From positions 1,426,001 to 1,490,000 of the forward strand of contig NZ_JAFCJS010000001.1 of assembly GCF_018130825.1 (NCBI RefSeq): DNA of 64,000 nucleotides. The letters run 5' to 3'. Positions 1 to 9,765 of this stretch are shown piece after piece. A model generated the notes under the pieces. The model made no database searches and was not told the origin of the DNA. It saw only the letters and a list, made by a program, of their open reading frames with translations. Position numbers and translations under genes: made by a program. Within the stretch, counting starts at the first letter, position 1. Every line of letters begins with the position of its first letter. Source of the stretch: Bradyrhizobium liaoningense (lineage in GTDB: Bacteria; Pseudomonadota; Alphaproteobacteria; Rhizobiales; Xanthobacteraceae).

Positions 1-2
1 TG

Positions 3-191
3 ACCTTCAATCCGGACGGTACGGCAATCTTCGACGGTCCCATGACGATGTCGGCGACTTGGGCGATCAAGGGAGAGAATTTCTGTATTACAATGCGGAT
101 CATCGGCGACAAATGCCATCGCTTTGCTAAGACCACGGGTGGGCTGGATGCCTACACCGATGGCGTACTGGAACTGCGGCTTAGGCGGTAG
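3..191 (+). CDS. C-terminal 62 residues of an unidentified protein (cut by window edge)
   Basis: An open frame enters from the left edge and stops at TAG 189-191. The visible part reads as a compact beta-rich domain end, with a G-x-W-like segment (SATWAIKGENFC), two Cys residues and a closing YTDGVLELRLRR. This resembles small periplasmic domains of rhizobial hypothetical proteins, but I do not recognise the family. The start and the rest of the gene lie outside the window. Confidence 0.5.
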   Translation, partial: TFNPDGTAIFDGPMTMSATWAIKGENFCITMRIIGDKCHRFAKTTGGLDAYTDGVLELRLRR

Positions 192-607
192 CCCGCCGCC
201 AGCGTGAGATCAAAGTTGAACGCCTGGCGACTTTTCAAGCCGTAATTGCGACTGGTGCGGGAGGCGGCGATGCGAGCAAACCCGAATACGCCCCGCCCCG
301 CTCAACAAATATTCGAGGCCGAATGCCCGGCCTCGTTCAACTCATCAGGTGCCGTTCTCGCCGTCGATTTCTTTTGAAGGATGATCGGTTGTGCTGCAGA
401 CACCAAGAGTGCTCGGTGCTGATCTTGAAGGCGATATCGACCGCCGTATCGGGCATGTCGCACGCGACGACGATTGTGGCATTGGCGGCACCGGCATAGT
501 TCGTCCGATGTCGTTCCGCTCCGAATGATTGCCGGCGCCTTAGCCGCTCTGGAACGTGTCTCGCGGCTCTTTGCGGCGACCATGGGACGGTCTGTGGCGA
601 GGTGATC
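192..607. other. Intergenic stretch without a supported gene
   Basis: A 93-codon minus-strand frame (302-583) exists, but it is Arg-rich, has no good ribosome-binding site and shows no domain. A second minus frame near 350-490 reads more protein-like (NYAGAANATIVVACDMPD), so a decayed gene is possible. I see nothing else in it. Confidence 0.35.
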
Positions 608-1993
608 TCAGACCGGCTGCAATGGTGTTGGGGCTGGTAGCACCATCAGCACACGCAAGCCGACCGGCTCCTGCGGGCCCATTTCGATGTTGCCGCCGTG
701 CCGCTTGACGATATCCAACGCAATCGACAGCCCAAGGCCAAAACCAGCTTTGTTCTCGCTCCGTGCGTTGTCGACCTTGAAAAAGGGTTGGAATACCTTC
801 TCGAGCAGGTCGCCGGGAATGCCCGGACCGTTGTCGGAAATCTCGATCCTGACGGCGTTATCGGCAGCAACGCCAAGCGTGACGTTGACCACGCTGCTAT
901 GCTTGCTGGCGTTCTCGACGATATTGGTGACGGCGCGGGTTAATGCGCGCGGGCGACAGGCATAGGTGAAGCGTTCAGGGCCGACATAAGATACCGCGTG
1001 TCCAATGTCGGAAAAGTCCCAGCAGATGGTTTGGAGCAGGCTCGGCAGGTCGACGCGCGTTAACGACTCGGACTTCGTATCGTCCCGTAGATACTCAAGG
1101 GTATCGTCGAGCATTCGGCCGACCTTGGTGAGGTCGCGCAACATCAGGGTGCGCAAGCCGTCGTTCTTGATGCGCTCGGCGCGCAACCTTAGCCGCGTGA
1201 GCGGTGTTCGCAGATCGTGGCTGATCGCAGCCAGCATGTGGGTGCGATCATCCAGTAGCTGTCGGATGCGGGCGCGCATTTCATTGAGTGCGTCAGTGAC
1301 CTGGGTGATTTCGCGTGGACCGCGCAAATCGAGCGCCGCATGGGTGTGCGGGGACCGGCCAAACGAGGCTGCAGCGTCTGCAATGTCGGCTAGAGGCGCG
1401 GTGATCCAACGCACGGCATAGATCGACAGGAGCAGCACGAAAAGGGCCATGATGAGCAACACAAGCGCCGTCGGAGGGACGAACAGGGACCATGCATTGA
1501 TGGTGAGGTTGAAGATCAGCCCGTTGCTCTGGTCCAAGCGGGTGACAATTTGCGAGGGCGGGCTCGCAGGATCCCTCAAGCCGGTTAGAAGCTCTATGTC
1601 GGGCATTGCCGCTAAGGGATGCAATGCAAGGCGCGAAGAGAGCAGGTTGGTCGTGCTCGGGACGAGATCAGCGAGGGCGACGCGCCTGATATCGAGACCG
1701 CTCCGTCGGATTGTCGTCAAGAGCTGGTCGGCTTCTGCCGCGCTCGTCGTCGCGCGCATCAGCCGTGTAATCTCGGTAACGTGCACAGCGGCAAATACCG
1801 GACTATCGTCGCGCGCCGGAGGATCGAGCAGGAACCAGACGATCGCCCCGAACACTGTGACGCCCGAGAGCACTGAAATGGCAACAAGACCGGTCAGCTG
1901 AGCGGTGATGCTTTGCGGTATCAATTGCTGCACCCGGATCACCAAATGTGCTCGAGCGTGATCGAGGGGGGACGGCTGCACAGTCTCGCTCAT
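608..1993 (-). CDS. Membrane sensor histidine kinase, EnvZ-like, without adjacent response regulator
   Basis: This is a 461-residue inner-membrane sensor kinase. A first membrane segment lies at about residues 33-56, followed by a periplasmic domain of about 110 residues and a second membrane segment at about 175-200. A HAMP linker follows, then the HisKA box AAISHDLRTPLTRLR with phospho-acceptor His259. The ATPase domain shows the N box NIVENASKH, the G1 box DNGPGIP and the G2 box GFGLGLSIA. The domain order matches EnvZ/OmpR-type kinases. No response regulator lies on either side, so it is an orphan within the window or its partner is elsewhere. It is divergent from the efflux cluster beginning at about 2.5 kb, which makes that cluster a plausible but unproven target. 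Confidence 0.93.
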   Translation of the reverse strand: MSETVQPSPLDHARAHLVIRVQQLIPQSITAQLTGLVAISVLSGVTVFGAIVWFLLDPPARDDSPVFAAVHVTEITRLMRATTSAAEADQLLTTIRRSGLDIRRVALADLVPSTTNLLSSRLALHPLAAMPDIELLTGLRDPASPPSQIVTRLDQSNGLIFNLTINAWSLFVPPTALVLLIMALFVLLLSIYAVRWITAPLADIADAAASFGRSPHTHAALDLRGPREITQVTDALNEMRARIRQLLDDRTHMLAAISHDLRTPLTRLRLRAERIKNDGLRTLMLRDLTKVGRMLDDTLEYLRDDTKSESLTRVDLPSLLQTICWDFSDIGHAVSYVGPERFTYACRPRALTRAVTNIVENASKHSSVVNVTLGVAADNAVRIEISDNGPGIPGDLLEKVFQPFFKVDNARSENKAGFGLGLSIALDIVKRHGGNIEMGPQEPVGLRVLMVLPAPTPLQPV

Positions 1994-2532
1994 GGGGCGA
2001 TCCCCAGAAGTACCTGCGTCGCTGTGCAGGCAACGTCGTCGCCTTCAAGCGCCATGGTGAGCACGCACAATGGCCTGGGACAAGTGCGGGTTGCGGAGGT
2101 GAGATTCGTAATATTCAGGTGCGGCATCAGCGCAATCTAAGGCCGTTCGCACCCGGAGAGCAGCGCGCAAAATGTTTCGTTTTGTTAATCAAGCGAGCCC
2201 TTCCGAAACCCGTCGCGTCCGCTCTCTGTAATCTTTTGTAACACCCCTTAATGCAGGGTCATTTGGCCCCGTCCTAGTATAGCGTTCCAATGGTAGAGGA
2301 ACGTTATGAAAGTCTGGGTTGTCAGCTCCGGTTTGCTTGCGATCAGCGCGTGGCTGCGCTGTCGCAGGGGTGAAATATGGCCTGCGGGCGGACGCCGCTT
2401 TGCGGCCGGAAGCCTTGAGCGTGCGCGAGGCGGATACCGTGAGCACTTTCCGAGCGTTCATTCCTCTCCCGGCGAGGCGGCAAGGCTGTTGGCGCGGGCT
2501 GGAAACCTGATCGCCGTAACGCAGCGAGTCCA
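1994..2532. other. Intergenic region with a possible small signal-peptide frame
   Basis: The most gene-like signal is ATG 2306, preceded by GTAGAGGAACGTT. It begins with a signal-peptide-like MKVWVVSSGLLAISA and then turns Arg-rich up to 2536. It may be a frameshifted secreted protein that once preceded the DUF3313 gene. The rest should hold the divergent promoters of the kinase and the efflux cluster. Confidence 0.3.
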
Positions 2533-3426
2533 GTGATGGATGTTGGGGTCGGTCGGTCGAGCGCCGTTGGCGCGCAGCGTCGCCGCGCGCTCGACGCGCA
2601 ACGGGTGCTTGTCTTGAGTAGGGGGGTAGCAATTGCCCTGTGCTTGTCGGGCTGTGCCAGCTCTCCTTTGATGAAGGGTGGCTCGCTGTCTTCCTACGAC
2701 AACATGACACCATCGGACGGCGTGCTGGCGAAATCGCTGGTGCACGTCAACAAGGCCGATGTTCTGGCTGCGAAGACGGTGCGCATCGTTCCAGCCGCGT
2801 TCTTGCCGGCCGCATCGCCGAAATTGTCGAACGAGCAGCGCAAACTGGTCGCGAACGCGGTCGATCGTGCACTGTGTGTTGGATTGAGCGAGCGGTTTCG
2901 CGTCGTCGGTGCGGACCAGCCGGCCGATCTGACGACCCGTGTGCTCGTGACCCAGGCTGCCCCGACCAATGAAGTGGCGGCTGGTGCATCGAAGGTGGTG
3001 TCGATCGTGCCGGCTGCGCTCGGGGTGCCGGCGGCGGTGCCACGACTTCCGATCGGACTTGGCGGACTGTCGTTGGAGGCCGAAGCAATTGACCCGGCGG
3101 GGCGGCAGCAGGCCGCAATGATCTGGGCGCGCGGTGCCAACTCATTCACCAACTCCCCGACGGTCTCGACCGCCGGCGATGCCTATGATCTGGCGGGTTC
3201 ATTCGCCGGCGATTTCGGCCAGTTACTGGTCACTGGAGAGTCGCCCTTTGGAAAGACGGTGAGCTTGCCATCATTCAGCAAGATCGGCTCGTCATTTGGC
3301 GGCAAGCCGAAATATGAGGCATGCGAAGCGTTCGGCCGCGATCCGGGAGTCGTCGGAATGGTAGCGGGCGGTCTGGGCTTGCCGCCGGAATGGTCGGACA
3401 AGGGCGCGCCGGCGAACAGCCGATAA
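2533..3426 (+). CDS. DUF3313-family outer-membrane lipoprotein
   Basis: A lipobox (LCLSGC, Cys41 from the first ATG) is followed by the DUF3313 signature GSLSSYDNM near the mature N-terminus. The protein should be lipidated and exported. DUF3313 proteins have no settled biochemical role. The first ATG gives a long Arg-rich stretch before the hydrophobic core, so an in-frame GTG at 2605 is a plausible alternative start; neither has a convincing ribosome-binding site. It sits 22 bp ahead of the NodT channel gene, so it is probably an accessory lipoprotein of the tripartite MacAB-like efflux pump. Confidence 0.8.
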   Translation: MMDVGVGRSSAVGAQRRRALDAQRVLVLSRGVAIALCLSGCASSPLMKGGSLSSYDNMTPSDGVLAKSLVHVNKADVLAAKTVRIVPAAFLPAASPKLSNEQRKLVANAVDRALCVGLSERFRVVGADQPADLTTRVLVTQAAPTNEVAAGASKVVSIVPAALGVPAAVPRLPIGLGGLSLEAEAIDPAGRQQAAMIWARGANSFTNSPTVSTAGDAYDLAGSFAGDFGQLLVTGESPFGKTVSLPSFSKIGSSFGGKPKYEACEAFGRDPGVVGMVAGGLGLPPEWSDKGAPANSR

Positions 3427-3448
3427 TCGATAGACGCGTCAATTGGAG

Positions 3449-4933
3449 ATGAAAGTCATTGTCAGGACGGCGAGTTGCGTGGCGTTGCTTCTCACGATAC
3501 CGCTCACCGGATGTGCCGTTGGCCCCGATTATACGAGGCCGACCGTCCAACTGCCGAAAGCTTGGAGCGACGCGAAAGGAAGGCAGGCGACAAAGGACGC
3601 GATGCCTCTGGCGCAGTGGTGGCGGCGGCTCAACGATCCGCTCCTGAATAGCCTGATCGAGGAGGCGGTTCAGGGCAATCTCGATGTTGCGGCCGCAAAG
3701 GCGCGAATTCGTGAGGCACGGGCCCTGCAGCGGCAATCGGTTGGCGCGCTCTTTCCGCAGATATCGGCGTCGGGTTCGGCGACCGCCAATCGCTCCGCCG
3801 CCGGCGTCGCGTCCGAGAGCGTCGTCGGCGCCACTTCGTACAACCAGTTCCAGTCCGGATTCGATTCGGCCTGGGAGCTTGACCTGTTCGGCGCGAATCG
3901 GCGCGCGGTGGAAGCGGCCGCATACAATGCGGCGGCTTCCGAAGACGATTTGCGCGCCACTCTGCTGACCCTGATCGGCGACGTCGCGTCGTACTACGCC
4001 GACGCCCGGGGATATCAGGCACGCGCGGCACTGGCGCGCCGTACCGCGATCTCGCAACGAGCGACTGCTGCACTGACCCAGAAGAAGCTTGATGCCGGCT
4101 CGGCGTCCCCCGTCGACACTGCAAAGGCGGTTGCCCAGGCCGCAAGTACCGAGGCAAATGTGCCGACTTACGAGGCATCCTACAAGACGGCGGTGCATCG
4201 TCTTGGCGTGCTGCTTGGACGCGACCCGGCGACCCTCGCCGCCCGAATGGCGCGCGCCACGCCGATACCGGCGCCGCGTCTTCCGTTGCCAACGGGCATC
4301 CCGGCCGACGTGCTGACGGTGCGGCCGGACGTGCGAAAGGCCGAACGCCAGCTTGCGCAGTATACCGCGAAGATCGGACAGGCCGAGGCGGCACTTTACC
4401 CGGATGTGAGCTTGAGCGGATCGGTCTCGACGACCGCGCTCAAATTGGGCGACCTCGGCAAGAACTCGACGATCGGCTGGTCGGTCGGTCCGTCGGTGAG
4501 TGTTCCGATATTCAACGGCGGAAAGTTGCGCGCCGCTGTCGAGGTCGCGCAGGCCCAGCGTGATGAATACTATGTCGCGTGGAGCAGCGCCGTGCTAACC
4601 GCGCTGGAAGACGTCGAGAACGCCCTCGTCGCGTTGGCTCAGGAGCAGAACAGGATTCGTAGCTTGGCAGAGGCCGCGACGCGCTATGGCGAGGCGGCCA
4701 GGTTGTCGCGCTCACTCTACGAGAGCGGCTCGAGCAGCTTCCTGGACGTGCTCGATGCCGAGCGATCGCAATTCTCCGCAAACGACGCCTTGCTTCAGAG
4801 CCGAGCCAGTGTCGCAAGGGACTACGTGGCTCTGGCGAAAGCTTTGGGTGGCGGCTGGGACGGTGCAATCGACAGCAGCACGCCGGAAATCATTGACACC
4901 CAGATGGGGCCACATCTGGCCACCGGCCAGTGA
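3449..4933 (+). CDS. NodT-family outer-membrane efflux channel lipoprotein (TolC-like)
   Basis: The protein has 494 residues and starts with a lipoprotein signal (LTGC, Cys22), followed by the family hallmark AVGPDYTRP. Two outer-membrane efflux repeats follow, rich in coiled-coil helices. The C-terminal half shows the typical DVRKAERQLAQYTAKIGQA and SVPIFNGGKLRAAVE segments. NodT/OprM proteins form trimeric channels through the outer membrane for RND or MacAB pumps. ATG 3449 was chosen; an in-frame TTG lies 6 bp upstream. The following adaptor and MacB genes make this the exit duct of a MacAB-type exporter. Confidence 0.93.
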   Translation: MKVIVRTASCVALLLTIPLTGCAVGPDYTRPTVQLPKAWSDAKGRQATKDAMPLAQWWRRLNDPLLNSLIEEAVQGNLDVAAAKARIREARALQRQSVGALFPQISASGSATANRSAAGVASESVVGATSYNQFQSGFDSAWELDLFGANRRAVEAAAYNAAASEDDLRATLLTLIGDVASYYADARGYQARAALARRTAISQRATAALTQKKLDAGSASPVDTAKAVAQAASTEANVPTYEASYKTAVHRLGVLLGRDPATLAARMARATPIPAPRLPLPTGIPADVLTVRPDVRKAERQLAQYTAKIGQAEAALYPDVSLSGSVSTTALKLGDLGKNSTIGWSVGPSVSVPIFNGGKLRAAVEVAQAQRDEYYVAWSSAVLTALEDVENALVALAQEQNRIRSLAEAATRYGEAARLSRSLYESGSSSFLDVLDAERSQFSANDALLQSRASVARDYVALAKALGGGWDGAIDSSTPEIIDTQMGPHLATGQ

Positions 4934-4979
4934 GACGCATGTGCGCCGGGATATAAGACAGCATCGATCGGAGCCCACG

Positions 4980-6305
4980 ATGAGCGAAGCGGCAGAGATC
5001 AAAGGCCCAAGCCGGGTGTTTCGAACGGAAACGACCCCGCGACCGACAAGTCCGGCCCCGCAACCGGTTGCTCCCCCGCGTCGCGGGCCCGCGCCCCGGC
5101 GGACGCTCATCATCGTCGCCATCCTAGCCCTGGTGGCACTCGGTGTCGTGCTGAAGACGATGTTGTTTCCGAAATCGGCCGTCAATCTGGTGACCGCGCC
5201 GGTCACGATCGGCGATATCGACCAGACCGTGCTCGCGACAGGGACGCTCAAGCCGGTCAGGCTCGTGGCACTGGGAGCGCAAGCTTCCGGTCGCGTGACA
5301 TCGTTGAAGGTTACCCTTGGTCAGAAGGTCAAGGCCGGAGATCTGATCGCAGAGATCGATTCACTGACCCAGCAGAACACGCTCCGTACCAACGAGGCGG
5401 CACTGCGGAGCACCAGGGCACAGCGCGAGGAGAAGGAGGCAGCTCTTGCGCTCGCCGAGGCGAATTTCGGGCGGCAGCAGACCACATTTGCGCAGAAGGC
5501 GTCATCGCGCGCCGACTACGATTCGGCGGAATCCAACGTCAAGACCACGCGGGCGCAGATCGCGCAGCTCGATGCCCAGATCGTCCAGGCCGAGGTTGCG
5601 GTCGAGACTGCGCGTGTCAATGTCGGCTACACGCGCATTGTCGCGCCGATTGACGGCACGGTGCTGTCGATCGTTGTCCAGGAAGGCCAGACGGTGAACG
5701 CCGTCCAGTCGGCGCCAACGATTGTCGTGATCGGCCAGCTCGAGACCATGACCGTCCGCGCAGAGATCTCCGAGGCCGATGTGGTTCGGTGTCGGCCCGG
5801 CCAGGCGATCTATTTCACCATCCTTGGCGATCCAGGTCGTCGCTACCGGGCGCGCCTTGATTCCATCGAGCCCGCGCCCGAATCGGTCAAGACCGACAGC
5901 AGCTTCACGTCGACCACGACCACGGCATCCAACAGCGGGTCGTCGACGTCGTCGACATCATCGGCGATCTACTACAATGGCATCTTCAACGTGCCCAATC
6001 CAGATGGCGATCTGCGCACCTACATGACGGCCGAGGTTCACATCGTGCTCGGCGAGGCACGCGGCGTGCTGACGGTTCCTGCGATCGCGCTTGCCGATAT
6101 CCGCTCGGACGGCTCAGCCAGGGTGAGGGTGGTCGAGCCATCCGGGACCGTGGTCAATCGAACCGTCAAGGTAGGCATCAGTAACAAGATTCTGGTCGAG
6201 ATTCGCGAAGGTCTTGCGGCCGGCGAGCGGGTCGTGACCGGAACGGCCGCTGCCGACGGGGCAACTGGCAAGTCGATGGGCTTGCCGCCACCACCGGGAC
6301 TCTGA
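4980..6305 (+). CDS. macA: MacA-type periplasmic adaptor (HlyD/RND membrane-fusion family)
   Basis: The 441-residue adaptor links the inner-membrane MacB to the outer-membrane channel. One N-terminal membrane anchor lies at about residues 42-60 after a Pro-rich cytoplasmic tail. A biotinyl-lipoyl half-motif follows (ASGRVTSLKVTLGQKVKAG), then an alpha-helical hairpin of about 110 residues, the second lipoyl half (GYTRIVAPIDGTVLSI) and a beta-barrel region. A Ser/Thr-rich insert lies at about residues 307-325. The frame is open further upstream, but ATG 4980 gives the expected length and N-terminal anchor. It ends 2 bp before macB, so translation is likely coupled. Confidence 0.92.
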   Translation: MSEAAEIKGPSRVFRTETTPRPTSPAPQPVAPPRRGPAPRRTLIIVAILALVALGVVLKTMLFPKSAVNLVTAPVTIGDIDQTVLATGTLKPVRLVALGAQASGRVTSLKVTLGQKVKAGDLIAEIDSLTQQNTLRTNEAALRSTRAQREEKEAALALAEANFGRQQTTFAQKASSRADYDSAESNVKTTRAQIAQLDAQIVQAEVAVETARVNVGYTRIVAPIDGTVLSIVVQEGQTVNAVQSAPTIVVIGQLETMTVRAEISEADVVRCRPGQAIYFTILGDPGRRYRARLDSIEPAPESVKTDSSFTSTTTTASNSGSSTSSTSSAIYYNGIFNVPNPDGDLRTYMTAEVHIVLGEARGVLTVPAIALADIRSDGSARVRVVEPSGTVVNRTVKVGISNKILVEIREGLAAGERVVTGTAAADGATGKSMGLPPPPGL

Positions 6306-6307
6306 AG

Positions 6308-8278
6308 ATGACCGAACCTTTGATCATGCTGGACAAAGTCAGTCGCAGCTACGTCTCCGGCGAATCCGTCGTGGTTGCGCTCGACCGCGTCGATATTCGT
6401 ATCATGGCCGGCGAGATGGTCGCCATCGTGGGAACATCGGGATCCGGCAAGTCGACGCTGATGAATATCCTGGGGTGCCTCGACCGTCCGACCGCCGGAC
6501 GTTATCGAATCGCCGGCCGTGACGTCGGCTCTCTCGACATGGACGAGCTCGCGGAGCTGCGACGCGAGCACTTCGGATTCATCTTTCAGCGCTATCATCT
6601 GCTTGCGGAGATGACCGCGATCGGCAACGTGGAAATGCCGGCGGTCTATGCCGGCCGTTCGTCGACGGAGCGACGCGACCAGGCATCGCGTCTGCTTCAT
6701 CGTCTGGGCATGGCCAAACGCTTGACCCATACGCCTGGACAGCTCTCCGGCGGTCAACAGCAGCGCGTCTCGATCGCACGGGCATTGATCAACAATGCCG
6801 ACGTCATCCTGGCTGACGAGCCGACCGGGGCCCTCGATAGCCGCAGTGGCGATGAAGTGCTACGAATCCTGGACGAGATCCACGCCGAGGGGCGCACGGT
6901 GATCATCGTGACGCATGATATGGCCGTGGCCCGGCGCGCCCGGCGTATCATCGAGCTGCGTGACGGCGTCGTGCACTCGGATCGTCCCAATCATCCGGAT
7001 ACTGCCGCAGCCGCTGCGGACAAGGCAAGCACGAACGACGCCCCGGCGCCCCGGTCGGCGTCGCACTGGTGGTCGGCAATGGGGCGGTTCCGCGAAACGT
7101 TGCGTATGGCATTGTTGTCCATGAATGCGCACCGGCTGCGTGCATTTCTGACCATGCTGGGCATTATCATCGGCGTGGCGTCGGTTGTCTGCGTGGTCGC
7201 ATTGGGCGCGGGGTCGCAGGAGAAGGTGCTGGCCAACATCAACGGCCTCGGCACCAATACGCTCGAAATCTTTCCTGGGAAGGATTTCGGCGATACGCGA
7301 TCGACGAAAATCAAGACTCTGGTGCTGGCCGACGCGCGCGCACTGGAGCAGCAGTCTTATGTTGCTGGGGTCACGCCGACGGTCTCCACGTCGAGCACGC
7401 TCCGGTTCGGTTCCATCGAGGCCAGTGCTCAGATCAGCGGCGTTGGCGAGCATTATTTTCAGGTCAAAGGCACGCAACTCGCCGAAGGCGCCTTCTTCGA
7501 TGCTGACGACGTTCGCAGTTACGCCCAGGATGCGGTGATCGACGACAACGCACGCAAGGCGCTGTTCCCGGATCGGGCCGTGAGTCCGGTCGGGCAGGTC
7601 ATCATCGTCGGACGCGTGCCGTGCCGGGTCATTGGCGTCACCCGTCAGCAGACGAGCGGCTTTGGATCCAGCGCCAGCCCGACCGTGTATCTCCCTTACA
7701 CGACGGTGCAGGCTCGTTTTCTTGGCGATCCAACGCTTCGCAGCATCAGCGTGCGGATCAATGACACGATGCCGACGGATCTTGCCGAGCAGGCGGTGAC
7801 CGGATTCTTGACCGAACGCCACCGGACCAAGGACTTCTTCATCCTCAACACCGACGAAATCAGACGTACGATCCAGAGCACAGCCCAGGTCCTCACGCTT
7901 CTTGTGGCTGCGATCGCCGTGATTTCGCTCATCGTCGGCGGCATCGGCGTGATGAATATCATGTTGGTGTCGGTCTCCGAACGCATCTCCGAGATCGGCG
8001 TGCGCATGGCCGTCGGCGCTCGCCAGTCGGACATATTGCAACAGTTCCTGATCGAGGCCGTCCTGGTGTGTCTCATCGGCGGCGGACTCGGAATCGGCTT
8101 TGCCGTCGGTTTTGGTGTCCTGTTTAACGCATTCGACGTTGGTTTCAGGCTTATCTACTCAACGACGGCGATTGTCATCGCGGTGGTGTCCTCGACCGCA
8201 ATCGGCGTTGCGTTTGGCTATTGGCCGGCGCGAAACGCGTCACGCCTTGATCCAGTGGCGGCGCTGTCGAGGGAATAG
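6308..8278 (+). CDS. macB: MacB-type ABC exporter (fused ATPase and FtsX-like permease)
   Basis: The 656-residue protein has an N-terminal ATPase with Walker A GTSGSGKST, signature LSGGQQQR and Walker B VILADEPTGALDS. About residues 265-656 hold one membrane segment (FLTMLGIIIGVASVVCVVA), a periplasmic MacB core domain and three C-terminal membrane segments with the FtsX motif ISEIGVRMAVGA. MacB transfers substrates from the periplasm through MacA to the outer-membrane channel by mechanotransmission. Known substrates include macrolides, lipopeptides and siderophores; the substrate here is unknown. It follows macA and precedes a lipase gene. Confidence 0.95.
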   Translation: MTEPLIMLDKVSRSYVSGESVVVALDRVDIRIMAGEMVAIVGTSGSGKSTLMNILGCLDRPTAGRYRIAGRDVGSLDMDELAELRREHFGFIFQRYHLLAEMTAIGNVEMPAVYAGRSSTERRDQASRLLHRLGMAKRLTHTPGQLSGGQQQRVSIARALINNADVILADEPTGALDSRSGDEVLRILDEIHAEGRTVIIVTHDMAVARRARRIIELRDGVVHSDRPNHPDTAAAAADKASTNDAPAPRSASHWWSAMGRFRETLRMALLSMNAHRLRAFLTMLGIIIGVASVVCVVALGAGSQEKVLANINGLGTNTLEIFPGKDFGDTRSTKIKTLVLADARALEQQSYVAGVTPTVSTSSTLRFGSIEASAQISGVGEHYFQVKGTQLAEGAFFDADDVRSYAQDAVIDDNARKALFPDRAVSPVGQVIIVGRVPCRVIGVTRQQTSGFGSSASPTVYLPYTTVQARFLGDPTLRSISVRINDTMPTDLAEQAVTGFLTERHRTKDFFILNTDEIRRTIQSTAQVLTLLVAAIAVISLIVGGIGVMNIMLVSVSERISEIGVRMAVGARQSDILQQFLIEAVLVCLIGGGLGIGFAVGFGVLFNAFDVGFRLIYSTTAIVIAVVSSTAIGVAFGYWPARNASRLDPVAALSRE

Positions 8279-8327
8279 CTGCCTGATAAAGCCGAGTGTG
8301 AAGCGTCACCGAGCTTCTGAGCCTGTC

Positions 8328-9533
8328 ATGAGTCAAAGCTGTCATCGCCTGTTTCCGTTGTCGTACGTTGTGTTGGTTCTGAGTGTGTTGGTTGGATGCA
8401 CCTCGCCGCGCACGTCCTATACCGCGAGTGAGGCGTCGTCCGCCCGGATCTTGAATCTTGCGGATCTGCGCCTTTATGCCGACGCGCCAATCTCGCGCGC
8501 CAGGGGCGATAAGCGCCCGGTCATGCTGAGCGGTCCCCAGATCTATCTGGCGCTGTCCGGTGGCGGGGCGGACGGTGCCTATGGCGCGGGCGTCCTCAAT
8601 GGTTGGACGGAAACTGGCACGCGCCCGTCATTCTCGATCGTATCGGGGGTCAGCACCGGCGCGCTGATTGCGCCATTTGCGTTTCTCGGTTCCGACTATG
8701 ACGCTACGCTTCGCGATCTCTATACCAGTGGCGTTGCCGAAAGTCTGCTGGATGCGCCCAACCCGCTCAACGCGATCTTTGGCTCGAGCGTCTTCGGCAA
8801 CACCCGGCTGCGCGAACTCGTCGCAAAATATATCGACGCAAAGTTGGTGGATGCTGTGGCGACGGAGTACGCAAAGGGACGGCTACTCTTCGTCGTGACC
8901 ACGAATCTCGATTCTCAACGTAGTGTCATTTGGGACTTGGGACGGATCGCTTCCTTGCGCTCACTCGAGGGACTGCATCTCTTCAGAGACGTTATCACGG
9001 CTTCCGCCAGCTTGCCTGTCGTGTTCCCGCCGATGCCGGTGGCCGCCGAAGCGAATGGCAAGCAATTTGAGGAATTGCATGTCGACGGAGGGGTATCCGC
9101 GCCCGTCTTGACACTGCCGGAAGCCTTCCTGGTCCAGACCGCCAAGCCCGCAAGGATCGGGGATCTGCAGCTCTTCGTGCTGATCAACAACAAGGTCGAG
9201 CGTGAATTTCAGATCGTTCCCAACAACACGATCGAAATTGCCGCGCGGTCGTCGTCGACGATGACCAAGGCTCAAACGCGCGCCATTATCAACAGTACCT
9301 ATGCGTTCGCCCGCCGAAACAAGTTTGAATTCAACCTGACCTATATCGAGGGCGACCGACCTGCATCGCCGTCATCGGGCTTCGATACAGCTTATATGCG
9401 TGCGCTGTTCCAGTATGGCTATGATCGCGCGCGCAACAATCGTCTCTGGTCCAAATCCCCGCCGGCCAACGGCCTCGCGACGCCATCTGCGCTGCGCCCA
9501 GAGCTAGCCCGACTGCTCGCAACCAAAAATTGA
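8328..9533 (+). CDS. Patatin-like phospholipase, predicted lipoprotein
   Basis: The 401-residue protein begins with a lipoprotein signal (LVGC, Cys24). The patatin fold is shown by the oxyanion loop SGGGADGAYGAGVLNG (about residue 77), the nucleophile elbow GVSTG with Ser109 and the catalytic Asp in VDGG. The Ser-Asp dyad is complete. Patatins hydrolyse acyl esters of phospholipids, and the lipid anchor would place it in the periplasm on a membrane. ATG 8328 was selected because it precedes the signal peptide directly; the frame is open for 76 more codons upstream inside macB. It lies 49 bp after macB and is likely co-transcribed. Confidence 0.9.
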   Translation: MSQSCHRLFPLSYVVLVLSVLVGCTSPRTSYTASEASSARILNLADLRLYADAPISRARGDKRPVMLSGPQIYLALSGGGADGAYGAGVLNGWTETGTRPSFSIVSGVSTGALIAPFAFLGSDYDATLRDLYTSGVAESLLDAPNPLNAIFGSSVFGNTRLRELVAKYIDAKLVDAVATEYAKGRLLFVVTTNLDSQRSVIWDLGRIASLRSLEGLHLFRDVITASASLPVVFPPMPVAAEANGKQFEELHVDGGVSAPVLTLPEAFLVQTAKPARIGDLQLFVLINNKVEREFQIVPNNTIEIAARSSSTMTKAQTRAIINSTYAFARRNKFEFNLTYIEGDRPASPSSGFDTAYMRALFQYGYDRARNNRLWSKSPPANGLATPSALRPELARLLATKN

Positions 9534-9720
9534 GTTCTAGCGGTAGCCCCGGCGGCGGCCTTCCGCGCCCGCTTGAGACGATTGCTCGCGCGAGATCGCT
9601 CGACCAAGCGATGGCGGCAAAAGGGCGGCAAGCTCTTTGGACAGGTGATCCGGCGGCCGAGGAGCTGGCCAAATCTCAGTCTGGTCCGCCGCCGCGGATT
9701 TGGCTTGCATCTCGGACAGT

Positions 9721-9747
9721 TTTCGAAAATAATTATAATTAACGAAA
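9721..9747. promoter_or_regulatory. Predicted GntR operator, copy 1 (TTTCG-N17-CGAAA)
   Basis: An AT-rich imperfect dyad with arms TTTCG (9721-9725) and CGAAA (9743-9747) lies 18 bp upstream of the GTG start of the FAH-family gene. The same spacing occurs at three other promoters in this region. Assignment to the local FCD/GntR regulator is inference. Confidence 0.7.
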
Positions 9748-9765
9748 TTATGGTGGGGGCGACGC

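Noticed and set aside
302..583. 93-codon minus frame as a gene
   Set aside because: Low-complexity, Arg-rich composition, no ribosome-binding site and no similarity to a known fold.
6860..8041. 393-codon minus-strand frame inside macB
   Set aside because: Antisense shadow with His/Asp/Arg-rich composition; macB is unambiguous on the other strand.
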